Source: Alphaproteobacteria bacterium (GTDB taxonomy: Bacteria > Pseudomonadota > Alphaproteobacteria > Rhizobiales > Amorphaceae). From it: a stretch of 64,000 nucleotides of DNA. Position 1 is the stretch's first letter, and each line of letters starts with the position of its first letter. Under the pieces are notes generated by a model that saw nothing but the letters and a program-made list of their open reading frames with translations, had not been told where the DNA came from and did no database searches. A program made the position numbers and the translations under genes. The DNA lies in contig JAUIJH010000001.1 of the NCBI GenBank assembly GCA_030431335.1, forward strand, positions 21,643 to 85,642. Direction: 5' to 3'. Positions 16,500-24,575 of this stretch are shown here, one piece after another.

Positions 16500-17435
16500 A
16501 TGAACCCGACGAACAGGACAGCCGCGGCGCTTCCGGCGCCGCGGTACGGACGCCGGCTCAAGTGGGCGCAGCGGCGCGCGGCGGCGGCGTTCCTCGCGCC
16601 CGCCTTCATCTTCCTCGCGTTCGTCGTGGTGTTCCCGCTCGGTCAGGCGTTCGTCACCAGCCTCTACCGCATCCGCGGGCTGCGCTCGAGCTTCGTCGGG
16701 TTCGACAACTACGTGCGCACCGTCACCGACGAGGCGTTCTGGTCCTCGCTCGGAACCTCGCTCGTCTTCACCGCCTCGTGCGTGGCGGCGCACCTTGCCA
16801 TCGGCCTCGGCCTGGCGCTCCTCCTCAACCGCGTCACCGTCGCGCGCACCCTCTTCCGCATCGCGTTCCTGATGCCCTGGATCATCGCGCCCGCCATCGG
16901 CGCCACCATCTTTTTGTGGATGCTGGAGCCGCAGTTCGGCGTGATCAACTACCTGCTGCAGAGCGTGGGCGCGATCTCCGAGCCTATCGCCTGGCTCGGC
17001 CGGCCCTGGTCGGCGCTGGTCTCGGTGATCCTCGTCGACGTGTGGCGCGGCGTGCCGTTCATGATGCTCCTGATGCTGGCGGGCCTCCAGACCATCCCCA
17101 TCGAGCTCTACGAGGCCGCCCGCATCGACGGGGCGACGCCCTTGCAGCAGTTCCGCTACATCACGCTGCCCAACCTCGCCTATCTGATGATCGTCGGCAC
17201 CACGCTCGACATCATCAACACCATCCGCCACTTCGACATCATCGCGGTGATGACGGGCGGCGGCCCGGTCAGCGCCACCGAGGTGCTGCCGGTGCTCCTC
17301 TACAACACCGCCTTCCGCGCCAACCGGCTCGGCGAGGCGGCCACCATCGGCATTCTGCTCCTGGGCATCGTGCTCGCCTTTTCCATCGTCTATATCCGCG
17401 CCATGCGGCTCGACCGCGACGGGGGGCGCGACTGA
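16500..17435 (+). CDS. Sugar ABC transporter permease (MalF/UgpA type)
   Basis: A 311-residue inner-membrane permease with six predicted helices. The EAA loop contacting the ATPase reads YEAARIDGATPLQQFRYITL near residues 205-224, followed by the GGGPVSATEVLPVLLYNTAF segment typical of MalF/UgpA. The N-terminal helix carries FLAPAFIFLAFVVVFPLGQAF. Its stop overlaps the next permease start by one base (TGATG), indicating coupled translation. No ATPase gene lies in this operon. Confidence 0.92.
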   Translation: MNPTNRTAAALPAPRYGRRLKWAQRRAAAAFLAPAFIFLAFVVVFPLGQAFVTSLYRIRGLRSSFVGFDNYVRTVTDEAFWSSLGTSLVFTASCVAAHLAIGLGLALLLNRVTVARTLFRIAFLMPWIIAPAIGATIFLWMLEPQFGVINYLLQSVGAISEPIAWLGRPWSALVSVILVDVWRGVPFMMLLMLAGLQTIPIELYEAARIDGATPLQQFRYITLPNLAYLMIVGTTLDIINTIRHFDIIAVMTGGGPVSATEVLPVLLYNTAFRANRLGEAATIGILLLGIVLAFSIVYIRAMRLDRDGGRD

Positions 17436-18268
17436 TGACGCGCAGCACCCTCCTTACCCGCACCGCGTTCTGGCTAACGCTGGCGGTGGCGCTCGTCGTC
17501 TTCCTGTTTCCCATCTACTGGATGGTCAACACCTCGCTGAAGCCCAGCGAGGAGATCTTCCTGTCCCCCCCCACCTTCTACTCGGTGAACTGGACGTTCG
17601 ACGCCTATTTCGACGTTCTCGCCAACCGCCCGCTGTTCCGATACCTGATCAACAGCTTCATCGTCGCCACCGGAACCACCATCGTCGCGGTGAGCCTGTC
17701 GGCACTCACCGCCTACGGCTTCACCCGCTTCAAGATCCGTTTCGCGACGGCCTTCATCGTCTTCCTCATCTTCACCAAGATGCTGCCGGAGACGCTGCTG
17801 ATCATCCCTTATTTCCAGCTCATGTCGAAGCTGGGGCTGATCAACACCTACCTGTCGCTGATCCTCGCCTATTCTTCGTTTGCGCTCCCCTTCGCGGCCT
17901 GGATCCTGATCGGCTTCTTCCGCTCGATCCCGACCGAGCTCGACGAGGCGGCGATGATCGACGGCGCCTCGCGGCTCGACATCTTCCTCAAGGTGGTGTT
18001 GCCGCTCGCCCGGCCGGGGCTGGTGGCGGTGGCGATGTTCACCTTCCTCCTCGCCTGGAACGCCTACGTCTTCGCCCTGGTGCTGACGACGGATGCGGAC
18101 ATGTTCGTCATCTCCGTCGGCGTCGCCAATCTGGTGGGCGAATACCAGGTGGAGTGGAATGAGTTGATGGCCGCCGCCCTCGTGGGCGCAGCGCCGGTGC
18201 TGGTCATCTTCTCCATCCTCAACCGGCATCTGGTGGAGGCGATCACGGCGGGCGCGCTCAAGGGATGA
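17435..18268 (+). CDS. Sugar ABC transporter permease (MalG/UgpE type)
   Basis: A 277-residue six-helix permease. The N-terminus is typical (FLFPIYWMVNTSLKPSEEIF near 20-40). The EAA loop reads LDEAAMIDGASRLDIFLKVV near residues 169-188, and the C-terminus ends HLVEAITAGALKG. Start at 17435 within TGATG of the upstream gene; the frame is open far upstream only as an artefact of high GC. Pairs with the preceding permease. The ATPase must come from elsewhere, possibly the gene at 32784. Confidence 0.92.
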   Translation: MTRSTLLTRTAFWLTLAVALVVFLFPIYWMVNTSLKPSEEIFLSPPTFYSVNWTFDAYFDVLANRPLFRYLINSFIVATGTTIVAVSLSALTAYGFTRFKIRFATAFIVFLIFTKMLPETLLIIPYFQLMSKLGLINTYLSLILAYSSFALPFAAWILIGFFRSIPTELDEAAMIDGASRLDIFLKVVLPLARPGLVAVAMFTFLLAWNAYVFALVLTTDADMFVISVGVANLVGEYQVEWNELMAAALVGAAPVLVIFSILNRHLVEAITAGALKG

Positions 18269-18382
18269 GCCGCCCATAGCGACGAACGGCGACGCGTGTG
18301 CAGCCAACCGGTTGATTTCGCGTTGCCCGCGGGCGCATTAAACTGCCCCATGAGGCGCGCGACGCGCCGGACGGGACCCGCC

Positions 18383-19423
18383 ATGCCGATCGATCTTCGC
18401 TCCGATACCGTGACCAAGCCCGACGCGGCGATGCGCCAAGCCATGGCCGACGCCGAGGTCGGCGACGATCAGTATGGCGAGGACCCCACCGTCATCGCCC
18501 TGCAGGAGGAGGCGGCGACCCTCCTCGGCAAGGAAGCGGGCCTGTTCCTGCCGTCGGGGACGATGGCCAATCAGGTCGCGCTACGCGTCCTCACCCGGCA
18601 TGGCGACGATGTGGTGGTGGGCTGGGAAAGCCACATCGTGTTCCACGAGACCGGCGCCTCGGCGGCCATTAGCGGGGTGCAGTTCACCGAGGTGGGGCGC
18701 GGCCCCTTCGGCGCCGACGAACTGCGTGCGGCCATCAAGCCGCGCGGCCACGTGATCTATCCGCCGACGACGCTGGTGGTGGTGGAGAACACGCACAACC
18801 GCTCCGGCGGCCGGCTCTTCACCCGCGCCATGTCGGAGGAGATCGGCGCGGCCGCGCGCGCGGCGGGCCTCGCGTCCTATCTCGACGGGGCGCGCATCTT
18901 CAACGCGGCCGTCGCGCTGGGGGAAACGGAGGCGGCGCTGTCGGCCCCGTTCGATCTCGTCGGCATTTCGCTGTCCAAGGGGCTCGGCGCGCCGGTGGGC
19001 TCGGTGCTGGCCGGCAGCCGCGAACACATCGACACCGCGCGCCGCTACCGCCGCATGCTCGGCGGCGCGATGCGCCAGAGCGGCGTGATCGCCGCCGCGG
19101 GCCGCGTGGCGCTGCGCAACAACCGCGCCCGCCTCGGCGAGGACCACGCCAATGCCAAGCTGATCGCGACCCGTCTTGCCGGCGCCAAAGGCGCGATCAT
19201 CGACCCGGCCGACGTGGTCACCAACCTCGTCGTCGCCAGGCTGGCCGACGGCATCAGCGCCTACGAGGTGACCGACGCGTGCCGCCGCGAGGGGGTGCTG
19301 TTGTTCCCCTTCTCGCAAAGCATCCTGCGCCTCGCGACCCACCTCGAGGTGGACGAGGCCGCCTGCCGCCGCGCCGCCGACATCATCGCCAAGGTGATCG
19401 AGACCGCAAAATCGACGGCCTGA
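18383..19423 (+). CDS. ltaE: Low-specificity L-threonine aldolase
   Basis: A 346-residue pyridoxal-phosphate enzyme of the threonine aldolase/beta-eliminating lyase fold, cleaving L-threonine or allo-threonine to glycine and acetaldehyde. N-terminus [21 protein letters not shown] is the hallmark. PLP-binding Lys199 is in [17 protein letters not shown]; His88 in VFHET stacks on the cofactor; DGARIFNAA near 168-176 holds the PLP-nitrogen Asp. ATG at 18383 was chosen over an upstream frame start because the family begins here. It lies 114 bases after the ABC operon and may have its own promoter. It could supply glycine for the glyoxylate-type aminotransferase region, but that link is only inference. 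Confidence 0.92.
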   Translation: MPIDLRSDTVTKPDAAMRQAMADAEVGDDQYGEDPTVIALQEEAATLLGKEAGLFLPSGTMANQVALRVLTRHGDDVVVGWESHIVFHETGASAAISGVQFTEVGRGPFGADELRAAIKPRGHVIYPPTTLVVVENTHNRSGGRLFTRAMSEEIGAAARAAGLASYLDGARIFNAAVALGETEAALSAPFDLVGISLSKGLGAPVGSVLAGSREHIDTARRYRRMLGGAMRQSGVIAAAGRVALRNNRARLGEDHANAKLIATRLAGAKGAIIDPADVVTNLVVARLADGISAYEVTDACRREGVLLFPFSQSILRLATHLEVDEAACRRAADIIAKVIETAKSTA

Positions 19424-19443
19424 CGCCCCTGGGACGCAAAAAA

Positions 19444-19544
19444 GGGCCGCGGCCGTGTCAATGGGCCGCCCGGAGCCACGCGCAGCGAAGCGAGCATGGC
19501 GAGGACGGGGGCATCGCCCGAACCCATTGACACGGCCGCGGCCC
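19444..19544. repeat. Long perfect inverted repeat (22-base arms) in a hairpin-rich intergenic region
   Basis: Bases 19444-19465 and 19523-19544 are exact reverse complements over 22 bases, starting GGGCCGCGGCCG and including TGTCAATGGG, around a 57-base loop. The loop contains a small GGCGA/TCGCC stem. It lies between the convergent threonine aldolase and M24 peptidase genes, directly after a short A-run. It could be a bidirectional terminator or a dispersed REP/palindromic element; the length and perfection of the arms exceed an ordinary terminator. Confidence 0.75.
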
Positions 19545-19560
19545 GGCGAACCCTCGATCG

Positions 19561-19604
19561 GGGTTTCAAGTCAAAGGCCCGCAGGGCCTCTGATCTTGGA
19601 ACCC
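19561..19604. repeat. Compound stem-loop (outer and inner stems)
   Basis: GGGTTTCAAG (19561-19570) pairs with CTTGGAACCC (19595-19604) with one G-U wobble, enclosing an inner AGGCCC/GGGCCT stem (19575-19580 with 19584-19589). The regular nested form suggests a folded RNA or a palindromic repeat element. No coding function seen. Confidence 0.55.
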
Positions 19605-19629
19605 TGCCCGCTGGCGAAGCGGAGGGAGC

Positions 19630-19650
19630 GCGAGGGGGGAAACCCCTCGC
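19630..19650. terminator. Stem-loop GCGAGGGG/CCCCTCGC
   Basis: Perfect 8-base stem (19630-19637 with 19643-19650) and a GGAAA loop, 64 bases from the 3' end of the M24 peptidase gene. Candidate terminator for that minus-strand gene or a further unit of the repeat-like region 19444-19690. No U-tract. Confidence 0.45.
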
Positions 19651-19713
19651 CTTGCTGACCAAACAATGCCGGCGCGCAGCGCCGACCTTGCCTTCCGGTC
19701 GCCGCTCGAGAGC

Positions 19714-20874
19714 TCAGAGCGGCACCACCAGCTCGCGCGGGCAGTCCTTCGTCCAGCATTCGACGCCGCTGTCGGTCACGAGGAAGGTCTCCTCGGTGTG
19801 GTGGCGGCAACCGTCGTGATAGTAGCTGTACTCGATGCAGTAGACCGTGTTGGGCTCCAGCACCGTCTTGTTGACGTGGTTGAGGCGCGGCTGCTCGTGC
19901 GAGCCGAGGCCCAGCCCATGGCCGAGGAACTCGCGCGGGAAATTCGGCAGGTGCTTGGAGATCATCTCGTAGCCCTTGTCGAAGATCTCGCCGCCGGTCA
20001 TCCCCGGCCGCATGCTCATGCCGAGCTCCATCTGCACGTCGTTGAGCCAGCGCCAGATGTCCTTGTGCCGGTCGGTCGCCTCGCCGGCGAAGTAGGAGCG
20101 CACGAAGTCGGCGCCGTAGCCGAGGCAGAACGCGCCCATGTCGACCTTCACGAAGTCGCCGCGCTTGATGGTGTGGCCGACCGGGAACGGCGCGTGCGCG
20201 GCGTAGGACGTCTTCGGCCCGCAGCCCACGTTGATGAACTTGAAGCCGTCGGCGCCGTTTTCGATCATCGTCATGGTGGCGGCGCGGTAGAGGTCGTGGT
20301 CGGTGTTGCCTTCCTTGATCGCTGCGCGGAAGGCGGCGTGCGCCTTGACGGTGATCTCGGTGGCGGTCTTCAGCCGGCGGATCTCCTCCGGCGTCTTCAC
20401 CATGCGCACCAGCTCCATCATCACCGAGATGTCGACGAGGCGGTTGCCTTCGAGCAGGTTGTCGAGTTCGCGCTTGAAGCCGGCCGGCAGCGAATCGCCC
20501 TCCGTGCCCACCGTCATGTTCTTGACGCCGCGCTCCTCCAGCACCGCCTTCGCCGCCTGGAAGAAGTCGTCATAGAAGTGGGTGTCGATGTCGGTAAAGA
20601 ACTCGGCCATCGCGTAGGCCCGAACGTCCTCGATCCAGGTGTTGTCCATCGCGAGATGAAGATCCACCGCCGGCACGATGAAGGCCGGCTTGATCGCCGG
20701 ATCGAGGAAGTAGAACACCGTGAACGGGCGGTAGGCGAGATGGCCGCCGTTGTTGAAGAACTCCGAGACGTACTTGGAGTTGTCCGGGCCACGGACGATG
20801 AGGCAGTCGACCCCCTCGCGCTCCATGGCGGCGCGCAGGCGGGGTTCGTTGAAGAAGCTGGGTTGCCGGCTCAT
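19714..20874 (-). CDS. M24-family metallopeptidase (Xaa-Pro dipeptidase/creatinase-like)
   Basis: A 386-residue pita-bread-fold protein. The N-terminal creatinase-type domain is at ~1-155 and the M24 catalytic domain at ~165-386. Five metal ligands are visible: Asp245 (KVDMGAF), Asp256 (YGADFVRS), His319 (GHGLGLGSHEQPRL), Glu348 (YCIEYSYY) and Glu361 (HHTEETFLVT). Members hydrolyse Xaa-Pro dipeptides or C-N bonds of small compounds (creatine, ectoine derivatives, DMSP-like thioesters in some relatives). Here it follows a TRAP binding protein and GntR gene in the same direction, so its substrate is probably the imported compound rather than a peptide. A hairpin sits in the 72-base gap upstream. 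Confidence 0.88.
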   Translation of the reverse strand: MSRQPSFFNEPRLRAAMEREGVDCLIVRGPDNSKYVSEFFNNGGHLAYRPFTVFYFLDPAIKPAFIVPAVDLHLAMDNTWIEDVRAYAMAEFFTDIDTHFYDDFFQAAKAVLEERGVKNMTVGTEGDSLPAGFKRELDNLLEGNRLVDISVMMELVRMVKTPEEIRRLKTATEITVKAHAAFRAAIKEGNTDHDLYRAATMTMIENGADGFKFINVGCGPKTSYAAHAPFPVGHTIKRGDFVKVDMGAFCLGYGADFVRSYFAGEATDRHKDIWRWLNDVQMELGMSMRPGMTGGEIFDKGYEMISKHLPNFPREFLGHGLGLGSHEQPRLNHVNKTVLEPNTVYCIEYSYYHDGCRHHTEETFLVTDSGVECWTKDCPRELVVPL

Positions 20875-20900
20875 TGACGGATCCTCTGGAGAAATGGAAA

Positions 20901-20924
20901 GGGCGCAGACGACCGTCTGCGCCC
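20901..20924 (-). terminator. Hairpin between TRAP binding protein and M24 peptidase genes
   Basis: GGGCGCAGAC (20901-20910) and GTCTGCGCCC (20915-20924) form a perfect 10-base stem with a 4-base loop, 22 bases after the binding-protein stop. It is likely a processing, stability or partial termination site that raises binding-protein expression above the downstream enzyme. Confidence 0.6.
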
Positions 20925-20946
20925 GCTTGTCAGGCGGTGCGCCCGC

Positions 20947-21924
20947 TCAGTTGGTGGCCTGCGTCGCCTCGATGGCGCGCTGCATCAGCTCCGGACCGAC
21001 CTTCTGGCCGACCTCGTCCCACAGCGGCTTCACCGCCTCGCGGAAGCTCGCCGCGTCGATGGTGTTGACCTCGGAGGTCTTCTCCATTTCCGACAGGTAC
21101 TTGGCGTCGAGCTCGGCGCCGCGCACGAAGGAGTACTCGGCCGCCGCGACGGCCGCTTCCTCGATGGCGGTCTGGATCTCCTCGGACCACTGCGACCAGT
21201 AGATCGGGCTCGCCATGATGGTGCAGGGGGTGAAGAGGTAGTTGGCGATGGTCACGTACTTCTGCACTTCGTGGAACTTGGCGCCGTAGATGGAGGGCAG
21301 CGGGTTCTCCTGGCCGTCCACCACGCCCTGGCGCAGCGCCGCGTAGGTCTCGCCAAAGGCGATCGGCGTGGGGTTGGCGCCGAGCGATTGGTAGATGGTG
21401 CGGCGGAAGGGCGAGTTGGGGATGCGGATCTTGAGGCCCTTGATGTCGTCGACCGTGTTGATCGGGCGCACCGAGTTGGTGATCTGGCGGAAGCCGAGCT
21501 CGGTGAGGGCGAGGCCCTTGATGCCCTTGTCGGTCAGGTTCGCGAGGATCTCCTCGCCGATCGGCCCCATCGCGATGGCCTTGGCGCTCTCGCGGTCGGT
21601 GATCAGGAACGGCGCCTCGAACAGGCCGAGCGTCGGCTCGATCGACTGGACGGGGGTGCAGGCGATGGTCATCTCGTGGGTGCCGAGCTTCAGCCCGTTC
21701 ATCACGTCGATGTCCTTGCCGAGCTGGCCACCGGTGATGAGCTGGAAGTCGACCGCGCCGTCGGAGCGCGCCTCCACCTCTTCCTCGAATTTCTTCATGA
21801 TGTCGTAGACGAGGGAGCCTTCGGTGGCTTCCACGCCCGCCTTGATCACGGTCTGGGCGCCGGCGGCGCCTGGTGCGAGGGCCAGCGCAACGGCTGCGGC
21901 GGCGAGAGCGACGCGTACGGTCAT
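20947..21924 (-). CDS. TRAP transporter substrate-binding protein (DctP family)
   Basis: A 325-residue periplasmic protein with an N-terminal signal (MTVRVALAAAAVALALAPGAAGAQ, cleavage after AGA near residue 23). Hallmarks: GFRQITNSVRPINTVDDIKG and KIRIPNSPFRRTI (conserved Arg), and the PTPIAFGETYAALRQGVVDGQENP segment near 180-205. It is encoded divergently from its likely permeases (24021-25846), across a GntR gene whose stop overlaps this start by four bases. Substrate probably an amino or hydroxy acid given the neighbouring aminotransferase; this is inference. Confidence 0.93.
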   Translation of the reverse strand: MTVRVALAAAAVALALAPGAAGAQTVIKAGVEATEGSLVYDIMKKFEEEVEARSDGAVDFQLITGGQLGKDIDVMNGLKLGTHEMTIACTPVQSIEPTLGLFEAPFLITDRESAKAIAMGPIGEEILANLTDKGIKGLALTELGFRQITNSVRPINTVDDIKGLKIRIPNSPFRRTIYQSLGANPTPIAFGETYAALRQGVVDGQENPLPSIYGAKFHEVQKYVTIANYLFTPCTIMASPIYWSQWSEEIQTAIEEAAVAAAEYSFVRGAELDAKYLSEMEKTSEVNTIDAASFREAVKPLWDEVGQKVGPELMQRAIEATQATN

Positions 21925-22640
21925 CGGAAATCTCCTTTACCGGGTGGGGCGTTTTCGGTGGATGCCTCGGTGCGGCGCACGAGGCTTTCGAGCTTGTTGT
22001 TGAGGTGGGCGCGCAGCACGTCGCCGAGCTGGGCGCTCTGGCGCAGCTCCAGGAGCGCGAGGATCACCTCGTGCTCCTTCAGCGCATGGGCCCAGCGCTC
22101 GCGCGACAGGTTCGCCCGGAAGCGCGCCGCCGCGAGAAGACCGGACACCGAGCGGTACTGCTTTTGCAGCAGCGGGTTGCGCGCGGCGGTGAGGATGATG
22201 TCGTGCGTCGCCTGGTTGGCGTGGAAATAGCGGGCGAGGTCGTTGGTCGCGAACGCCTCGTTCATTTCGTCCTGCAGGTGGCGGACCTCGTCGAGCTCGT
22301 CCTCGGTGATGCGCTGGGCTGCCAATTCGCCGGCCAGCCCTTCCAGCGCACCGATGACGCGGAAGGCGTCGACGAGATCGGCCGTGGTCAGGCTCGCGAC
22401 ACGCGCGCCGCTGTGCGGCCGCAACTCCACCATGCCCTCCGCCGCGAGCACCTTCAGCGCCTCGCGCAGCGGCGTGCGGCTCACGCTGAAGCGCTCGGCG
22501 ACCTCGGCCTCGTTGATGCGTGCGCCGGGCGCGAGGCGGCCGTCGACGATCATCTCGCGCAGCTCGTCCGCCAGCCGCTCGTGCATCGAGGTGCGGGACG
22601 GGACGGCGTCGGTGGGGGTGCGTTTGGCCTCGTGGCGCAT
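21921..22640 (-). CDS. GntR-family regulator (FadR subfamily, FCD domain)
   Basis: A 239-residue regulator. Winged helix-turn-helix at ~18-85 (LADELREMIVDGRLAPGARI, then AERFSVSRTPLREALKVLAAEGM); the FCD effector domain follows with HANQATHDIILTAARNPLL and a C-terminal helical bundle. FCD domains bind carboxylic acids, often through a metal. It overlaps the TRAP binding-protein gene by four bases and faces the aminotransferase/TRAP permease operon. Two ATTGAAT-type inverted repeats in the intergenic region are its probable operators. Confidence 0.92.
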   Translation of the reverse strand: MRHEAKRTPTDAVPSRTSMHERLADELREMIVDGRLAPGARINEAEVAERFSVSRTPLREALKVLAAEGMVELRPHSGARVASLTTADLVDAFRVIGALEGLAGELAAQRITEDELDEVRHLQDEMNEAFATNDLARYFHANQATHDIILTAARNPLLQKQYRSVSGLLAAARFRANLSRERWAHALKEHEVILALLELRQSAQLGDVLRAHLNNKLESLVRRTEASTENAPPGKGDFR

Positions 22641-22668
22641 GGGCTCAGCCTCCTGCCCTCACTATCAA

Positions 22669-22680
22669 ATTGAATTCAAT
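22669..22680. promoter_or_regulatory. Candidate GntR operator 1
   Basis: ATTGAATTCAAT is a perfect 12-base palindrome 28 bases upstream of the GntR start, in an AT-rich divergent promoter region that contrasts with the GC-rich surroundings. A related repeat lies at 22792-22806. Confidence 0.55.
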
Positions 22681-22791
22681 CTGAGGCAAGAAGTGATCAT
22701 GCAAAAAAATGCATCATATTAATAAGTTGATTTTGTTATGTTTTTTTGTGGGCCGATCAGAGCATGGCCAACCGCTGCACACAAGAACTGC

Positions 22792-22806
22792 TTGAATTGC
22801 ATTCAA
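22792..22806. promoter_or_regulatory. Candidate GntR operator 2
   Basis: TTGAATTGCATTCAA has 6-base inverted arms, TTGAAT and ATTCAA, around TGC, and is followed by TTG. It lies 66 bases upstream of the aminotransferase start. It matches the site at 22669-22680 in its arms, so one regulator may control both divergent operons. Confidence 0.5.
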
Positions 22807-22872
22807 TTGTGGCGTTGCCTCTCCTCGCGGCCCACGCGCCGCATCCCGATTAGAGTGACCCCAGGACTGCCG

Positions 22873-24036
22873 ATGCCAGGCCGCGACCTCCTCCAGATCC
22901 CCGGCCCCTCGAACGTGCCCGCGCGCGTGTTGACGGCGCTCGCCCGCCCCACCCTCGACCACCGCGGGCCCGAGTTCGCCGAGATCGCCAAGCGCGCGCT
23001 CGCGGGCCTCAAGCGGCTCGTCGGCACCACCGGCGCGCTGGTGCTCTACCCGGCGTCCGGCACCGGCGCGTGGGAGGCCGCCCTCGTCAACACGCTGTCG
23101 CCGGGCGACAAGGTGCTGTTCTACGAGACCGGCCATTTCGCCCGCGTCTGGGCGCAGCTGGCCGCCCGGCTCGGCTACGCGTGCCAGACCATCGAGGGCG
23201 ACTGGCGCAGCGGCACCCGCGCCGACGCCATCGCCGAAGCCCTCGCCGCCGACACCGGCCACGCGATCCGCGCCGTCGCGGTCCTCCACAACGAGACCTC
23301 CACCGGCGCCGTCAGCGACATCGCCGCCGTGCGCCGCGCGCTCGACGCGGCCGGCCACCCGGCCCTCCTCCTGGTCGACACCATCTCCTCGCTCGGCTCC
23401 GTGCCCTACGGCCACGACGCCCTGGGCGCCGACGTCACCGTCGGCGGCTCGCAGAAGGGGTTGATGCTGCCGCCCGGCCTCTCCTTCAACGCGATCAGCG
23501 AGCGCGCGCTCGCCGCGCACAGCGCCGCCCGCACGCCCCGCGCCTACTGGGACTGGTCGGCGATGCTGGAGGGCGCCGAGCGCGGCAGCTTCCCCTTCAC
23601 GCCCGCGAGCAACCTCGTGGTGGCGCTCGCCGAAGCGCTCACCATGCTCCTCGACGAAGAGGGCATGGACGCCGTCTACGCCCGCCACCGGCGCCTTGCC
23701 GACGCGGCCCGCGCCGCCGTCGACGCCTGGGGGCTCGAGCAGCAATGCAACGTGCCGTCCGAGCGCTCCGACGTGCTCACCGCCGTGCGCCTGCCAGCCG
23801 GCTACGAGGCCGACGCCCTGCGCGCCACCATCCTCGCGCGCTTCGGCGTGTCGCTCGGCAACGGGCTCGGCCGCCTCGCCGGCCCTGTCTTTCGCATCGG
23901 CCACCTCGGCGACCTCAACGAGACGATGCTCACCGGCACGCTCTCAGCGGTCGAGATGGGGCTGCGCCTCCACCAGGTCCCCCTCGCAGACAGCGGCATG
24001 CCGGCCGCATTGGAGCGCCTATGCGCCGACGTGTGA
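22873..24036 (+). CDS. Class V aminotransferase, serine-glyoxylate/alanine-glyoxylate type
   Basis: A 387-residue PLP enzyme. Motifs: QIPGPSNVPARVL near 8-20, the substrate and cofactor loop SGTGAWEAA near 62-70, Asp169 (LLLVDTISSLG) for the PLP ring nitrogen, and Schiff-base Lys195 in VGGSQKGLMLPPGL. The C-terminal RIGHLGDLNETM closes the active site. It transfers an amino group from serine or alanine (or a related amino acid) to glyoxylate, giving hydroxypyruvate or pyruvate and glycine. ATG at 22873 was chosen because the family starts with PGRDLLQIPGP-like residues. First gene of a TRAP operon, so the imported compound may be its amino donor or may yield glyoxylate. Confidence 0.87.
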   Translation: MPGRDLLQIPGPSNVPARVLTALARPTLDHRGPEFAEIAKRALAGLKRLVGTTGALVLYPASGTGAWEAALVNTLSPGDKVLFYETGHFARVWAQLAARLGYACQTIEGDWRSGTRADAIAEALAADTGHAIRAVAVLHNETSTGAVSDIAAVRRALDAAGHPALLLVDTISSLGSVPYGHDALGADVTVGGSQKGLMLPPGLSFNAISERALAAHSAARTPRAYWDWSAMLEGAERGSFPFTPASNLVVALAEALTMLLDEEGMDAVYARHRRLADAARAAVDAWGLEQQCNVPSERSDVLTAVRLPAGYEADALRATILARFGVSLGNGLGRLAGPVFRIGHLGDLNETMLTGTLSAVEMGLRLHQVPLADSGMPAALERLCADV

Positions 24037-24575
24037 GCCTGCCCACCTACCCGGCCAACGGCTTCGGCACCGCGTTGGGCGCCTATGACGGCGTGGTGCG
24101 CATCATGGTGCGCGTCGCCGAGCTCGCCACCTTCCTGATCGCGAGCTTCATCACCATCGCGATGATCCTCGGCGTCTTCTTTCGCTTCGTGCTCAATTCC
24201 TCGATCGGCTGGACGGAGGAGGTCTCCTCGCTGCTCCTGTCGGTGATGATGTTCACCGTCGTCGGCATCGGCTTCCACGAGCGCATCCACATCGGCGTCG
24301 GCATCATCTTCGACCGGCTACCCTACGCGGGCCGCATCGCCGCCGACGTGGTCCTGCACATGGTCTCGGCGTTCTTCTTCCTGGTCGTGTGCATCACCGG
24401 CCAGAAGGTCGCCGAGATCGGCCTCGGCATGACGCTGGCCACCGTCGACCTGCCGCGCGGCCTGTTCCAATACGCCGCGCCGATCGGCGGCGGCTTCGCC
24501 TTCCTCGTCTGCCTCAACAACATCCTCAAGGTGCTGTGGGGCGGCGACCGGCCGCACATCGAGAGCGCAGACTGA
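24021..24575 (+). CDS. TRAP transporter small permease (DctQ)
   Basis: A 184-residue four-helix membrane protein with the small-subunit pattern RFVLNSSIGWTEEVSSLLLS near residues 55-74 and HERIHIGVGIIFDRLP. The ATG at 24021 overlaps the aminotransferase by 16 bases and has GGAG five bases upstream. A GTG at 24033, overlapping the stop, is an alternative. It works with the large subunit that follows with a one-base stop/start overlap and with the binding protein encoded at 20947-21924. Confidence 0.9.
   Translation: MRRRVSLPTYPANGFGTALGAYDGVVRIMVRVAELATFLIASFITIAMILGVFFRFVLNSSIGWTEEVSSLLLSVMMFTVVGIGFHERIHIGVGIIFDRLPYAGRIAADVVLHMVSAFFFLVVCITGQKVAEIGLGMTLATVDLPRGLFQYAAPIGGGFAFLVCLNNILKVLWGGDRPHIESAD

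Noticed and set aside
19424..19713. CRISPR array or tRNA in the hairpin-rich gap
   Set aside because: The repeats are inverted, not regularly spaced direct repeats, and no cloverleaf with a CCA-type end can be drawn.
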